Shown here one piece after another: positions 47,170 to 61,245 of a stretch of 64,000 bases of DNA. Origin of the DNA: Mallotus nudiflorus (Eukaryota; Streptophyta; Magnoliopsida; Malpighiales; Euphorbiaceae); contig CANTUR010001412.1 of NCBI GenBank assembly GCA_947683625.1, forward strand, positions 88,265-152,264, given 5' to 3'. Positions within the stretch are counted from its first letter, which is position 1. Each line of letters opens with the position of its first letter. The notes under the pieces were generated by a model, which worked only from the letters and a program-made list of their open reading frames with translations, did not search any database and had not been told where the DNA came from. A program made the position numbers and the translations under genes.

Positions 47170-48478
47170 TGTTGACCATTTGCATGATCAAACTCTTAAT
47201 TTTGGACTTTTACAAACAGTTTTGATACTTATAATTTCAACTAAGTATGTAGGGAATAATATACCAAGCATATACATTTTTGGATGAATAGTAATTTTTT
47301 AAGCTAATTGAACTTTTGAGATTCAAGAAGACTTTTGACATCTTTAAAGCTCCATAATGAGAAAATGATCTTCTTCACTTTTGAAGTAGACATCTTAAGC
47401 TTTCCAAATTGATCTTTCTTATCAAAATCCGAGCTCATTTGGATATGAAAATCTTTAGTCAAAGTCAGTATATGAAACTTGCATTTTAGTTTGTATAGCT
47501 CTTGGTATTTTAGTAATATCTTAAGCTACAAATGTCCAATTGAGGTGATTCAAAGTTGTATGAAAAAATAAGACAATTCTATAACTTTTATGAAGAATTT
47601 TTTGGCTAAATCAATCATCTTTAGTCCCATTCATGAGCATCTTATGAGGTGGTCACAAGTTGTCCGTAAATAGTGCCTTTTGAGCACATTTTTGGCAAAA
47701 ATGGGTAGAACACCTCATGAGCATGAGTGCTTATGAGTTGATAGTGAGTACACCTCTAACAGCATTCAACAAAAATATTTGAATGCAACAGATATATTTT
47801 TGCTTCTCACGAGCCAGGATGGCTTCCTCATGATTGTGAGCATCCCTTGAGTTGTCAAAAGTTCAAGAATTGATTCAAAATCACTTATAAATGTTGGAGA
47901 CATGATTGATACATCCAAAAACTATATTTTTGAGTGTTTTTCTATATAAACACTCCTTATAATTCAATTGAAAGGTTAAAAAACTTGTTTTATCATTTAT
48001 TATCTCTTAAGCATTCAATTAAGCTCTAAAAAATCTCTTAAACATTTCTTTGTTTGCATAAACACTTGTAAGAGTTGGTTGTATGTTAGAAATATAATTT
48101 ATCTTCATCTTAAATCTTGGGATAGATTAGAAGGGAAGTAAGATTTATTTCTAAAGGAATTGGTTTAAGTGTTGTTCATTGAAACACTTGGGATTTGGTT
48201 TTTGAGTGAGCCTTGAAAACTCAAGTTGTAAGGTTGTAAGAGTAAGCCATAAAACTCTTATTTAATCTCATTCTTGTGAATAAGATAGTGGAGGACTAAG
48301 AATCCTAACTTGGGGATAAGTTAGGTGGAGATGTAGGATTATTGTTGAATTCGAACTCTTTAAATCTGTGTGTTCTTCATTCTTCATTATCAACTTCCAT
48401 TCAATTCTTGCAAAGAATTTCTTTAAATTATCATTTTTATTTGATAGTCCTATTCACCCTCCTCTAGGACTCTTTTCA
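47170..48478 (+). mobile_element. Sirevirus 3' LTR (1,309 bp)
   Basis: Collinear with 28392-29684, with many substitutions and small indels, consistent with an older insertion than F. Confidence 0.9.
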
Positions 48479-48483
48479 CATAT

Positions 48484-50322
48484 ATATGATAATAACTCAC
48501 AGTTCACGTGCACTCCTCAAGAATGACCTAACTGGCCTAGTCCTAAAGACCTCGGTCTCGGTGTAGTTAAATAAAAATAAAAATAATATAATTATTAGAA
48601 TAACATCCCTGATTTAATAACTCTACAATTCTAGCAATGACTCAATCTAAACACAACTCAATCAAAATTTCAATACTAAATTCGGACCGGTTGTCACATT
48701 TTACAATAAATCTATTGAAAATTCAGTAAAATCTCCTCTGTAAAATAGATGTCTCCCTACAAAAGTAGGGCCGATCCTGCACAGAAAATACACTTCTAAT
48801 AATTCATAAAGCTCAATATTTCAAGTTGGGCCCCCGAACTATAAATTATGCCCAATTGAGAATCAATACCACAATATGTATATAAAAATATATAATAATT
48901 AAATAAATTTCTCAAATCATCCAAATTATATCATAAAAATATTAAAGAAATTTATTTTTCAAATAAATAATAAAATTCTAGCTAATAAAATCCATTAATA
49001 GCGTAAAATTTCCATTTTACAATTAAATCAACATAAATTGTAAATAATTATTAAAATTACTTATTAATATTATAAAAATAATATAATGCCCATTTAAACT
49101 TAAAATTAATAAATAAGTTTATTTTTCATATATTTTCCCAAAATTATCACTAATTAACAATTAATTGGGAATAACTATAAAAATTATTTTTCATACCTTT
49201 ATTAATAAAAAATAGTTTAAAACTGAATAATTAACAATTTCAATTAAAATCAAATAATTTACTAATTTCCAACAATTTCCCTTAAACTTATTCGATTTCT
49301 TCATGTAAAAATATATAAGGACACGGTCAAACCAATTATAATTAAAAATAGACAAGTAAACTTACTTAAAAATTAAATTTTAAGCTTTAGAAAAACACCA
49401 CTTAATCTTATAAAACTTGTGGTTCAGTTACAAAGCATTGTAATTAAATTATTTAAGCAGTAAAAATCCTGCACTTTCAACTCACAAAATTCTGCAAGTA
49501 AACACATAGAATTCTACATTTAAAATCCATAGAATTCTGTACTGAAACACATAAAAATCTGCACTATAACATACACAATATTGCACTTTAATACACAGAA
49601 TACTGCACTTTAAATTATATGTGAACAACAATAAATTGTTAATGAAAGGCTCAGGTTTTGTGGTGATTTAAGAAGGTTATCTTATCTTGCTTTTAAAGGA
49701 CAATATAACTAAGTTCGGGACTGCTTAGGAATTAAATTTCAGTAGCAAACAAGTTGATAAAGCCGTATAATTTCAGCAGAAAAGGAGTTTTAATTTAGCT
49801 TACTTCAAGTGGAAATTTGAACCACGGAATTTGTCAAGATGTAGCACCGAAACAAGTGAATTTCAAGATTGTTTTAAAATTTTCCATGATAAATTGGACA
49901 TAATACAACAACAATTTCTTTGGTGATAACTTGATGGTTTAAAATAAATAATTCTCATGTTTATTGAAATGACAACCAAAAGGAATTTTTGCGGAGATAA
50001 ACAACATAGCTCAAGCCAAAGAATATTCAAAGATCAACGATATAGGAATGGAACAAAACTCAAACATTTAATCGAAGCAAATGAACCAAGCTCAACATTT
50101 AAACATCTCAAACATGGGCAACATCGAAACTCAAGAAATAGCATAATCAAAAATCAGAATTCTGCAGCAAGGACTGACAAGAACCACTCATAACTTTAGC
50201 ACATCACAAGATAAAGAATCTATTCTTGAATAGGTAACATGTGAAGAGACCTAGGAATGGATTTTGGGACACTTACAAATTTAGAGTGTAAAAAGAAATT
50301 AAATGTAGTGTTGCAGCAAATC
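48484..50322 (-). mobile_element. Element B right LTR, second segment
   Basis: Resumes B's right LTR exactly after the CATAT duplication and aligns with about 10755-12618. Contains ATTTTAC (48698-48704) pairing with GTAAAAT (48740-48746) and a perfect 6-bp hairpin CCCTAC, AAAA, GTAGGG (48755-48770). Shows the empty site for A1 (GTAGT near 50306). Confidence 0.8.
49465..49613. repeat. Minisatellite of element B, second copy
   Basis: Same unit order as 11776-11920, with point differences. Confidence 0.7.
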
Positions 50323-50850
50323 TATTATGACCCAAACCAGGAGTCATGACCGGTGCTAGAGAACGGGAATTCTTTCGAATCTGGAACCGTAACAAACCTT
50401 TAAAGAAATAAAACAAGCAATAAATAAATAAAATATGCACCAATATCAAAATCTCATACCAATATAATAAAACAATAATCTTTCATATCATAAAATAAAA
50501 TGTATAATACACAATATTTAGAGAAAGGCCTCTGAATTACAACCAACATACAATAAATACCAAATACAACTCACTATTACAATTTTCTAAAGTATAAATA
50601 AAATTAAGTAAGTGTCACGATCCGAACTAGGAGTCATGACCGGCGCTAGGGAACAGGAATTCTTTCGAATCCGGAACCCGTAGCAAGCCTTCGAAAAATA
50701 AAATCATGAAATAAATAATTAAAAAGTACGACATATTTAAAAATTTTCAAATCAATATATAAAATAAATACTCCAAATCCTTTCATCAATAAATACATAT
50801 CGTACAGTTTCAAATATAATTTTTCAGAGTATACAATATCAAAACAATAT

Positions 50851-53800
50851 TGTAATATCCCGTGTTTTTTTAAATATTTTAATACTATATCGGCATACGC
50901 AGTGTTAATAATTTTATAAATAATTATGATATTTTTATGAGTTGATATTTATTTAAAACTTATTTTAATTATTGTATATTATTTTAAGTGCTTTACGTAA
51001 AATTTTCCCGAGAATTCTATTTTCGGGGAAATTTTCACGTAAATAATTTACTATTAATTATTTTAAGTAGATTTACGCATTTTCATGAGCTCATATATAT
51101 TTTTTAAAAGTACTAAATAAAATATATATGTGTATTTATTTAATTAGGGTTTAATTAAATACCCTAATATTTTATTATTTACTTATTAGTTTTAATATTA
51201 TTTAATTATTTTTAGGTGTATTAAATTTTAAAATATTAAATTATATGTGTGTGGTGTATATTTAATGTGTGTGGAATTTATAATATTATAATATATAGTT
51301 TAATAATACATATACATATATATATTCATGATATAAGCTAGAATCAAAAATTTTTGGCAAATTACCAATCTGCCCCCGACTCCTCTTCACCATCTCTGAT
51401 CGCCCTTCTCGCCAAACCACCATCTGTCACGCCGTTTTCTTGCCGTCGGTGTGCCTCCCGGCGTGCCACCTCCTTCCTCCAGCTATTCCGCCGCTAGCAG
51501 AGTCCATTTCTGGCGTCGAGAAGCTCGTTTTGGTCGGAGAAGCCGAATTCATTCTCACCATCGTTCACGGCGTTTTCGGCCACCATTTTCAACACCACCG
51601 GCCTCTTTCTTCTCCCTGAGCTCCGGTGAGTGTGATTCCAAGCTTTGTTTCACTTAAAATGATCTTGATTTGCTTAGGTTTCAATTTTGGTAATTCGGCC
51701 ATTTTAGGGTTCTTGATTTTTTTGAACTTTGAATTGATTGATTCATGAGAAATTCCTTCACAAATTTTGTTCCCCTTAGCTTAATTTATATGTGTGAATT
51801 TTTTAAGAATTTTTGGAGATTATTTTGATTTTTGGGTATTTTTGAATATTTTAATCTTATTTTCTAATTTTCGAAAATTAATTAATTAAATTATGAAATT
51901 ATGTTTTATGATAAATATAGGTGTTGAAATGAATTATAGAAATTTATTTGGAATTTTTATGAATTTCTATGTATTTATTTTGAATTTATTTAGGTTTATG
52001 TAATTTTGGAAAATTAATTATGTTTTTAATTGAAATTAATTAGTTAATTGATTTAATTATTGATATTATTGATAAATATGTGGAGAAAATTAATTTTGGA
52101 TAATTATACTATTTTTGGTGAATTTTTGAATGAATTTTTAGTATATTTATATATATAGGGGTATTTTGGTAATTTTACACAAAATTGGCTAAAAATGTAA
52201 TTAAATTACTTTTAATAATTATTTAAGGTATAAAAATGATTTCTACAAATTATTTAGTATTTTTAATTAATTAAAACTATTTTTTGTGAATTATTTTCAA
52301 TTATATATATAATATACGATTTTTCTAAATAAAATGAGTTTTATCGGTTTTTACTGTGTTTTAAGGTTAATTATGTAATTTCTACTTATTAAATGTATTT
52401 CTGTGATATAAGGGCATTTTTGGTATTTCCATAATTGTTCTGTGATTGTGGACCCCGGTCGGTAAACTGTAGTTTGGAGTCCGACCAAGGGGTTGTGATT
52501 GTAATTCTGCATTTATTTTCGAAGTGCATTTCTTTGCAGGGCCGGCTCTACTCTTTGAGTAGAGAGATGTCCATTTTACAGGGGAGGTTCTATCAAATTT
52601 TTGGTAGAATTCTAGTAAAACGTGATATCCGGTCGAACCCTAATTCTGATTCTGTGTCTAATATTCTAGATCGAGTTTCTAGGATTTTCTATTAGGTTTA
52701 TTCTGATGTCTGTTATTTATTGTTTGTTTAGTTGCGCCGAGACCGAGGCCTAGTGGACCAGGCCCGTCGGCTCGAGGAGCGCACTAAGTGTGAGTTACTG
52801 TGCATGATTTTAGAAATATATGTTTTATTTTGATTAAATATACATAATGGTTTAATTATTACTTAAGTTTATTTTTAGTTTATTTTTTGTATATTTTAAA
52901 CTATATGCATGCCTTATTAATGAATTATGCTTAAAATGTTTTTGAATATATTTCTAGCTTATTTTGTAATTATATTGGATTTATTTGACGTATATATACT
53001 CGAAATATACCTGGTTTATTTTTGGTATATTTCTAGTATATATATGGTTTATGTTGCTATTTTATTCAATTCATGCACCATTTACTTTTATGAATGTATG
53101 CTTTATATTTTAATGAAGGATATCAATAGAACGTGCTACCTAGTGAGCAGCACTAGGACCGAGTACGTACCGGTACGCTTATAGCATTTAGGCTATATTA
53201 CTAACCAGTTTGAGGATATTGATTGGAATTGATTTATCTGATGTGTGATGTGATTTGGGAGTGTGATTGCTGGAGCTCGGTTGACCAAGTGTCTCGGGGC
53301 CAATCACACTGACAGTTAGACTGTTGGAGCTCAGTTGACTTAATGTCTCGGGGCCAGTCTACTGTCTAAATGGAATAAGTGAATATTTTGGAATAAGTGA
53401 GCCTGTGTGGCTAGAGTGTTGTCTAACACTATTTTGAGGTTGCGATTTTCTGGGGTTCTATTTGATCCTTCATAACCAGTGGTTTTCAGACAAAATATAT
53501 AAAAATGATTTTATTGCATCTGTGTGTATTTGCCTGTATATATATTTATATATGTACTATTGACTGTATGCATTGTCATTTAGCATGCATGTATATATAT
53601 TATAGTAATTCACTCAGTGAGGTCTGACTCCCCTCCGTTGACTATTTTTCAGGAGAGTCATCTTCATCAGACCTCAGTAGCAGGCCTGTACGCCGGATTT
53701 CTTCTGCCCTGGCTTCTTTATGTAAACTGCTAACTTAAGTTTTATTTTTATAATCTAGACACTGCAGTAGTTGTAAATAAATTTGAACTAAAACTTGTAT

Positions 53801-54076
53801 TATATTTGTGTATTATATTTGTGTGAGTTATGTATTTTAAGAATTTGAACTAAAACTTGTATTAAAGGATTTATGTATATATGAGATGAGAATTCGATTT
53901 AATTTTCGTTCAACGGAAATATTATTTTGATATTTATGATATTATTTCCGTTGTATTAAGTGTTGTTGTTGTTATTATTGTATGTTTTATTTTATTTTAG
54001 GCTTGCTACGGGTTCCGGATTCGAAAGAATTCTCGTTCCCTAGTGCCGGTCATGGCCCCTGTTTTGGGTCGTGACA
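50851..54076 (+). mobile_element. Solo LTR A' (subfamily A, opposite orientation, 3.23 kb)
   Basis: Reads TGTAATATCCCG...GGGTCGTGACA on the + strand, flanked by a perfect AATAT duplication (50846-50850 and 54077-54081). It is the only complete chromovirus LTR here in this orientation, so it directly shows the element-sense order: terminal inverted repeat, GC-rich short ORF (51451-51657), GTGAGTGTGATTC, hairpin (52546-52564), palindrome (53166-53177), tandem stem-loops (53261-53361), GAAA hairpin near 54020. Confidence 0.95.
51451..51657 (+). other. Short LTR ORF (68 codons), copy A'
   Basis: ATG context CCG-GTG-TGC-CTC upstream; proline/arginine-rich, ending SFFSLSSGECDSKLCFT. The reading frame passes through the GTGAGT candidate donor, so it could be spliced leader or exon 1 rather than protein. 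Homologous frames occur in the other A-type LTRs and, further diverged, in E (59840-60085). Confidence 0.35.
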
Positions 54077-54972
54077 AATATAATACTCTTCTGATTCAAT
54101 AACACAACTAATGCAGTTTCTAGAATACAAATCAGAGTTCAGAATATACATTTGCATAAAATAGCCAGGACTAAAGAACACCGACGAGGAACTCTACAAC
54201 TAAGGTCTGACGATATGGGATCTCCTGAAAAAATAATTGAGGGGGGTCAGACCTCACTGAGTGAATTATTATACTATATATACATGCAAACTAAGTAATA
54301 GCAATCAGACATTCTTATATATATATATATACAAACACACACAAATTTCACACGAATGCCAAACTCTACCTTTATAAAAATACTAAATGTAGAAAACGTT
54401 TGTTTTAATTCATTAAGGATCCATAGAACCCTAATAATAGCAATCCCCAATCAACCCTATCATCACTCTAGCCATACAGGCTCACTTGATTCCAAATAGA
54501 ACACTTATTCCAAACTAGACAGCAGACTGGCCCCGAGACACTAAGTCGACCAATCTCCAGCAGTCTGGCTATCAGTGTGATTGGCCCCGAGACACTTAGT
54601 CAACTAAGTTCCAACAATCACACTATCTATCACCTCGCATCTCAATCAACCCAATAGATCATTCAATCCACTTATGGACAGTAGACTGGCCCCGAAACAC
54701 TAAGTCAATCGAGCTCCAGCAGTCTGACTGTCAGTGTGATTGGCCCCGCAATCACACTATCTAACATACCATTAATCTTAGTCAAATCAATTAAATCAAT
54801 TATAATCACCCAAAATTAACTCTCACTCAACCCTATTCTTTCGCACCGGTACGTACACGGCCCGAGTGTTGCCCACTAAGAAGCATGTTCTATTAATATC
54901 CTTCACTTAGAATAAATCATTCATTCGAAAAATAATTAATGTAGAACAATATTCATAATAGTAAAACCAACC

Positions 54973-54978
<6 letters not shown>

Positions 54979-55022
<44 letters not shown>
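54979..55022. repeat. (TA)n microsatellite
   Basis: About 22 units at the position equivalent to 6361-6411 in D1. Confidence 0.95.
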
Positions 55023-55025
<3 letters not shown>

Positions 55026-58000
55026 AAATAAAATATGAAATAAACTAAAGATAAATCATTAATATTGTTAAAAACAATTTAAATGTATAACAATAATATA
55101 ACATGCATTTTCTTAAAAATATACCTAAATATACAAAAGATATGCTCTAAGTACACAAATCATTTAATAAAACATTTATGTATAACTGTTCATTTAAATA
55201 TGTGTTAGGTTTAATTAATAATAAAACATGTATTTATTTGGAAATAAATAAAAAATATACCAAAAATAAACTTAAAAATAATTTAAGTGTAGGTTTATAA
55301 TATAGCATGCAATTATTTAAGAATAAACATAAATTATACTAATCATTTAATAAAATAATTATGGTTCGATGTACATTTAAATCATGTATAGATATTAAAT
55401 TCTAACAAACATAAACCTAAATATCTAACATACATATATCAAAAATAAACTCTAAATATACCATTAATATATTAAATATATATAGACGATATGCAAAGAT
55501 TTATATATCAAGATATACTAAAAATAAACTGAAAATATACCAAATCATATTATAATTAAATTATTGTTTAAACATATAATGAAAATGAAAAATTCTAAGT
55601 CATGCATCCTATATGCACTACATATATATACAGTATAATAACTCACATGTTAGCGCTCCACGAGACAAACTCGGCGGGCCTGATCCGTTAGACCTCGGTC
55701 TCAACGCAACTAAATAAATAAATGACAACATGAATCGTAATAAATTTAACGAAAATTCTAAAGACTCGATATAAAATTTTAAACACAGAATTAGAATAGG
55801 GATTTGACCGGACATCACGTTTTACGAGAATTCTACTAAAAATCCGACAGAACCTCCCCTGTAAAACAAACATCTCTCCACTCAAAGAGTAGAGTCAGTT
55901 CTGCAAAGAAATACACTTCAAGAATAAACACATAATTCACAATCACAATCACTCGGTCGGACTTCAACTACAATTCACCGACCAAGGTCCACAATTCACG
56001 GAATATATACAAAATACCAAAAATGCCCTTTTATAATAAAAATACATTTTATAATTCCAAATTACATAATTAACCCTAAAACTTACTAAAAACCGATAAA
56101 TAAAGCTCATTTATTTAGAAAATCGTATAATATACATATAATTTGAAAATAATTTAGGAAAAATAGTTTTAATTAGTTAAAAATACTAAATAATTTGTAG
56201 AAATCATTTTTATACCCTAAATAACTATTAAAACTGATTTAATTACATTTTTAGCCAATCTAGTTTAAAATTACCAAAATACCCCTATATATATTAATTT
56301 ACTAAAATAAATCCAAAAATTCACCAAAAATAATATAATTACTAAAAATTAATTTTCTCAACATATAACTCAATAATATCAATAAATATACTTAATTAAC
56401 CAATTAATTTTAATTAAACACATAATTAACCCTATTTTTCAAAATTACATCAACTTAATAAATTCCAATAAATATATAAAAATTCACAAAAATTACAAAT
56501 AAATTTCCATGATTCATTTCAACACCTATAATCACCATAAAACACAATTTCATAATTTAATTAATTAATTTTCAAAAATTAGAAATTATTAATAAAATAA
56601 TAAAAAATTCAGAAAAATTAAAATAAATTCAAAAAATTCTACAAAAATTACAGTATGTAGATTAAGCTTCCAGGAACAAAGTTTGTGCAGGAAGTTTTCA
56701 TGAATCAATCAAATTGAAGCTAAAAAAAATTCAAAACCCTAAATGACTGAAATGAAGAAATTGAAACCTAAGCAATTCTAGACCAATCAAGTGAAACAAA
56801 GTTTGGAATCACACTCACCGGAGCTCAAGGAGAAGATAGAGACCAGTGGCATCGAATTTGGTGGCCGAAAATGGCTTGATCGGAGTTGACTTCAATTTTC
56901 AGCCTCCTTGAAAAATCCGGCCAAAACACACCGGAAAAAGGGAGCTTCAGGTGGTGGAAATGGCTAGAGGCGGAGGAGAAAGGATGAGAGGCACAATGAC
57001 CACAAAGAAATCAGCTGGAAATGGCCAGAAATGGTGGAAACCGTTTGGGAGGAAAAAATGAAGGAGACAATGACATTTTGGTAAATAATACAAACTTTAT
57101 AATTTTGATAATAAATTATGTATATATGTATATATATATATATCCACACTTATATTATAATATTATATATATTCCCACACACAAATAATTCTCACCACAT
57201 AAATATTTTATTATATTTAATAATTTATACACTTAAAATTAATTAATTAATATTAAAACTAAATAATAAAAATTAAGATAATTAATTAAATCCTAATTAA
57301 TTTAAATAAATACACATATATACATTTTATTTAGCACTTAAAAATTATGTATGAGTTCATGAAAATTCGTAAAAACCAGTCAAAATAATTAATATTAAAT
57401 TATTTATGTGTCAATTTCCCCGAAAATACAATTCCCGGAAAAATTTTATGTAAAGTACTTAAAATAATATAAAATAATTAAAATTAGCTTTAAACAAACA
57501 ACAAACTCATAAAATATCATAAATATATACAAAAATTATTAATACTGCATATCCCGATGTAATATAAAAATATTTAAAAACTCGGGATATTATAGTAAGT
57601 AGTTTACATAAACAGGCCGGGGGCTAAAGAAATCCGGCATATAGGCTTACTTCTGAGGTCTGAAGAAGAAGAATCTCCTGAAAAATCAACTGAGGGGAGT
57701 CAGACCTCATTGAGTGAATTGTTATAATATATATACATGCATTTCCTAATGTCAAATGCAATCAATCATTCGTATATAATAAATATATATACAAGCATTT
57801 CACACAAATGTTAAAAATCACTTTATATAATAATACTGAAAAACATAAGTTTATAAAGGATCAAATAGAACCTTATTTAATTGCAACCTCAATCAATAAT
57901 AACATCACTTTAGCCATACATGCTCACTTAATTCCAAATAAATTCACTTATTCCATATGGACAATAGACTGGCCCCGAGACACTAAGTCAATCGAGCTCC

Positions 58001-60659
58001 AGCAGTCTAACTGTCAGTGTGATTGGCCCCGAGACACTAGGTCAACCGAGCTTCAGAAACCACACTATCAATCATATCACATCTCAATCAAAACATAATT
58101 ACCACAAGTAATCCTCACTCAAACCTACATTTATCGCACCTGTACGTACACAATCCTAGTGCTAGCCACTAGGTAGCACGTTCTATCGATATCCTTCATT
58201 TAAATAAAACATCAATAAGGGAATATAAATAATGTAGAATACATTTATAATAACAAAATAAAACATATATATATAAAAAATATACCTAAAATAAATCAAC
58301 TATATTTCGAGTATATATATGTCAAAAAAATTCAAATTAACCATGAAATATACCAAAAATAAACCAATAATATACTTAAAAACAATTTATGTATAAATCA
58401 ATAGTATAACATGCATTTATTTCAAAATATACCAAAAATATACTAAAAATATACCTAAAATATGCTTAAACATTTAATAAAACAATTATGAACAAATACA
58501 CATTAAAACATGTACATTCTAAAACATGCAACCTAAGTGCGATGTATATATAAAATAACAACTCATAATTTACGCTCCTCGAGACTGGTTCTATGGGCCC
58601 AGTCCACTAGGTCTCTATCTCATAGCAAACTAAACAATAAAATAATAATAACAAAAAATTAGAATAAATCTAACTTAAACTTCTAAAGAGACTCGATCTA
58701 AGAATACGGAATACAGACAAACATAGAATGTCAGGATCAACCTAATGTCACGTTTTACAAGAATTCTACCAAAAATTTGGCAGAGCTTCCCTTTGTAAAA
58801 CAGACATCTTTCTACTAAAAAGTAGAGTCGGTCTTGCAAAAAAAATACACTTTCAAACACAGAATATACAACACCTTCGGTTGAGACCCTGAACTACACA
58901 ATTCTCAACTGAAGTCCATAATTTCACCAGAAATACAAATAATACAATCAATATATTAAAAATCAATAAATTCCCTAAATATCCTCCAAAAATCAAAATA
59001 TAACATATTTAACATTAAAACATTCAATATAATTATTTTTACAATAACTAAGTAAAAATCCCAAAATAATAATATAAATTATTAAAAATCAAATTTCTCA
59101 ATAATTCAATATAAATTAGTAAAAATTCACTTCATATATTAAAATAGCTTAAATAGCCTAAATACAGATTAAAAGTAATTAAAAACCCATTTAATCATTA
59201 ATTTAGTAAATAATATATTATTTGAAAATAATTTTCAAAAATTAGTATTAATTAGTTAAAAATAGGAAATATTTTATATAAATATTTTATAAAAACCTTA
59301 AATAATTATAAAACCAATTAAAACATAATATTAAACTATAATTTTAACAAAATTACTCAATTACCCTAATAATTTCAAAATATACATAATACTAAATAAT
59401 TTCCTCAAAAATTATATAAAATCATTAAAATTGTTTTATCAACACATATAATAATAATATTAACTAAAACACATTATTAAACAATAATTTCAACAAAAAT
59501 ACATATTTAACTTAATAATCCAATATTTACATAAACTAAAAATATTACTAAAAATTATATAATATTCACAAAAATTAATTTCTCAACACTAAAATTAATA
59601 AAAATATATACTAACACTAAATCAACAAATTTTAAAATTAAATAAATTAATTTACAAAAATTAAATAAATAATAATAAAATAATAAAAAATTCACCAAAA
59701 TTAAAATAAATTCCAAAAATCATAAAATAATATTTTCATGGAGATTAAGCTATTAGAATCAACATTTGTTAAGGGAGTTTGCATAAATCAACCAAAACAA
59801 AAAACAAAAAAAAAAACAAAAAAGCTTAAAATCGAAAAATCAAGAAAACTCACAAACGATTGGGTTTAAGCTCAAACGGAGCTTAGAATCAACTTCACCA
59901 GAGCTTAGAGAGTTGATAAAGATCGAAAATGTGCAAGATGGTGGTCGAAAGAAGAAGATTGACTGGAAAACCCAACTTGCTGCCACTGTTGCTATCGAGC
60001 TACTGTTGGCGCCGAAAAAGGAAGAGGAAGGCAGTGGAGCTGCTGACTGATGGAGGGCGGTCCGACGAGCAAGAGGAGGAGGCACACTGACGATAGGGAG
60101 TTGGATGTGCGCCGAGGAGGAAGGAGATAAAGTCTCTATAAGTTTTTAGTTTCTTACTTCGGTTAAATATATATTAAAATACTATATAATATAACTTTAT
60201 ACTATTAAATCTCCACCACACAATATATATCCACACACACATATATATATATAAACACACACATGTACACATACATTAACATATATACAATTAATAATAA
60301 TTAATAATGATAATTCTAATAAAATAAATAATGAAATTCGATAAAACAATAATAAAAATAATAATGCACTAAATTAAATATTATTAAAATAATACTATCC
60401 GAAATAATAAACATAGACAATGCAAATTAAATTAATACTATTCTAATAATACTATCCAAAAAATTAATCATCAATAATGTAAAATAAATGTTTAAGTAAT
60501 AAGTTTCTAAAATAAAATATTTACGTAGAATAATATATTTTAACATAAAATAATAATCATAAATCATAAAATAGTAAAATAATTAAATATAACTTTTAAA
60601 TTTATTAACACTACATATCTCATTTATATTAAAATAATTTAAAAACTATGGTTATTACA

Positions 60660-61245
60660 AAATCAACGTCATCAAGTTATAATACTTATAGTAATTCAAA
60701 CTAGATAGCTTGACTTGTTTTGAGAGGCAATTTATACAATCGAAACTCAAGGAATCAATACCAAAAGCAACATATTTAGGGCTATTCTAGAAATTAATTT
60801 TCAACAAGAAGGGGACAACATCAAGAAAATTGAACTTGCTCAAAAGAATCATTCACAAGCAATCAAACATTACAAAAAAGGCAATACCAAAACACAAAAT
60901 TTCAAGAAGTAAACAAGAATTCAAGTCCCAAGAACAAGAAGAATTTAGAAAATAACATCAAGAGTTCACAATTTCAATAACAAGAAGGAATTCAAAGGAA
61001 ATAAATCTCATAATTGGTTTGAAGGAGAAGATGAAGTTCACTCACAGCACCATATGAGTCAACATCAAAGAATTGAGAATTCAAATAGAAAAGGAGAAGA
61101 TGTTCACTCACCCAGTTTGTTCTTCCCCTCATGTTCTCCTCTTTTTTTTTTTTACGTGAAATCAATGGTGGAGAAAGGCTTAGGGGAAAAGATATTCTCA
61201 AAGAAAATTCTAGAATTACACATTAAACCTCTAAGAAAATGATTC
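60660..61245 (-). mobile_element. Element B right LTR, third segment
   Basis: Resumes B after the E insertion and aligns with 15869-16455. It ends at CTCTAAGAAAATGATT, the same string where the left B copy ends. Confidence 0.75.

Larger units (their letters stand above)
28392..48478 (+). mobile_element. Ty1/copia Sirevirus-type element, interrupted by gypsy element F
   Basis: LTRs at 28392-29684 and 47170-48478 both start TGTTGACCATTTG and end TTCA, with a perfect CATAT duplication (28387-28391 and 48479-48483). The empty site is preserved in B's left LTR near 10750. An iMet-type primer site, a copia-order gag-pol, a long non-coding 3' region and several GACAAAGGGGGAG-like tracts point to a Sirevirus. 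Without F (11.46 kb) it is about 8.6 kb. Confidence 0.92.
50613..57594 (-). mobile_element. Solo LTR D2 (subfamily D), containing A'
   Basis: From TGTCACGATCC to GGGATATTATA with a perfect GTAAG duplication (50608-50612 and 57595-57599). Closest to D1 along its length, including the duplicated stem-loop pair with collapsed last loop (54734-54757). Hairpin 55876-55894 has one C/A change that stays paired as G.U in the minus-strand RNA. Outer stem 55818-55825 with 55861-55868. Confidence 0.92.
50323..60659 (-). mobile_element. Solo LTR E, containing nested D2 and A'
   Basis: From TATTATGACCC (mutated terminus) at 50323 to TTATTACA at 60659, flanked by a perfect AAATC duplication (50318-50322 and 60660-60664) inside B's right LTR. 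E's own sequence is 50323-50607 plus 57595-60659, about 3.35 kb. It is a more diverged LTR of the same group: stem-loop TAGACTG/CAGTCTA (57965-58009), CCTAGTG/CACTAGG (58155-58173), CGTTTTAC (58751-58758), hairpin TCTACT, AAAA, AGTAGA (58811-58826), and a short ORF (59840-60085) still ending SLSSGEVDSKLRLS and following residues. Confidence 0.85.
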
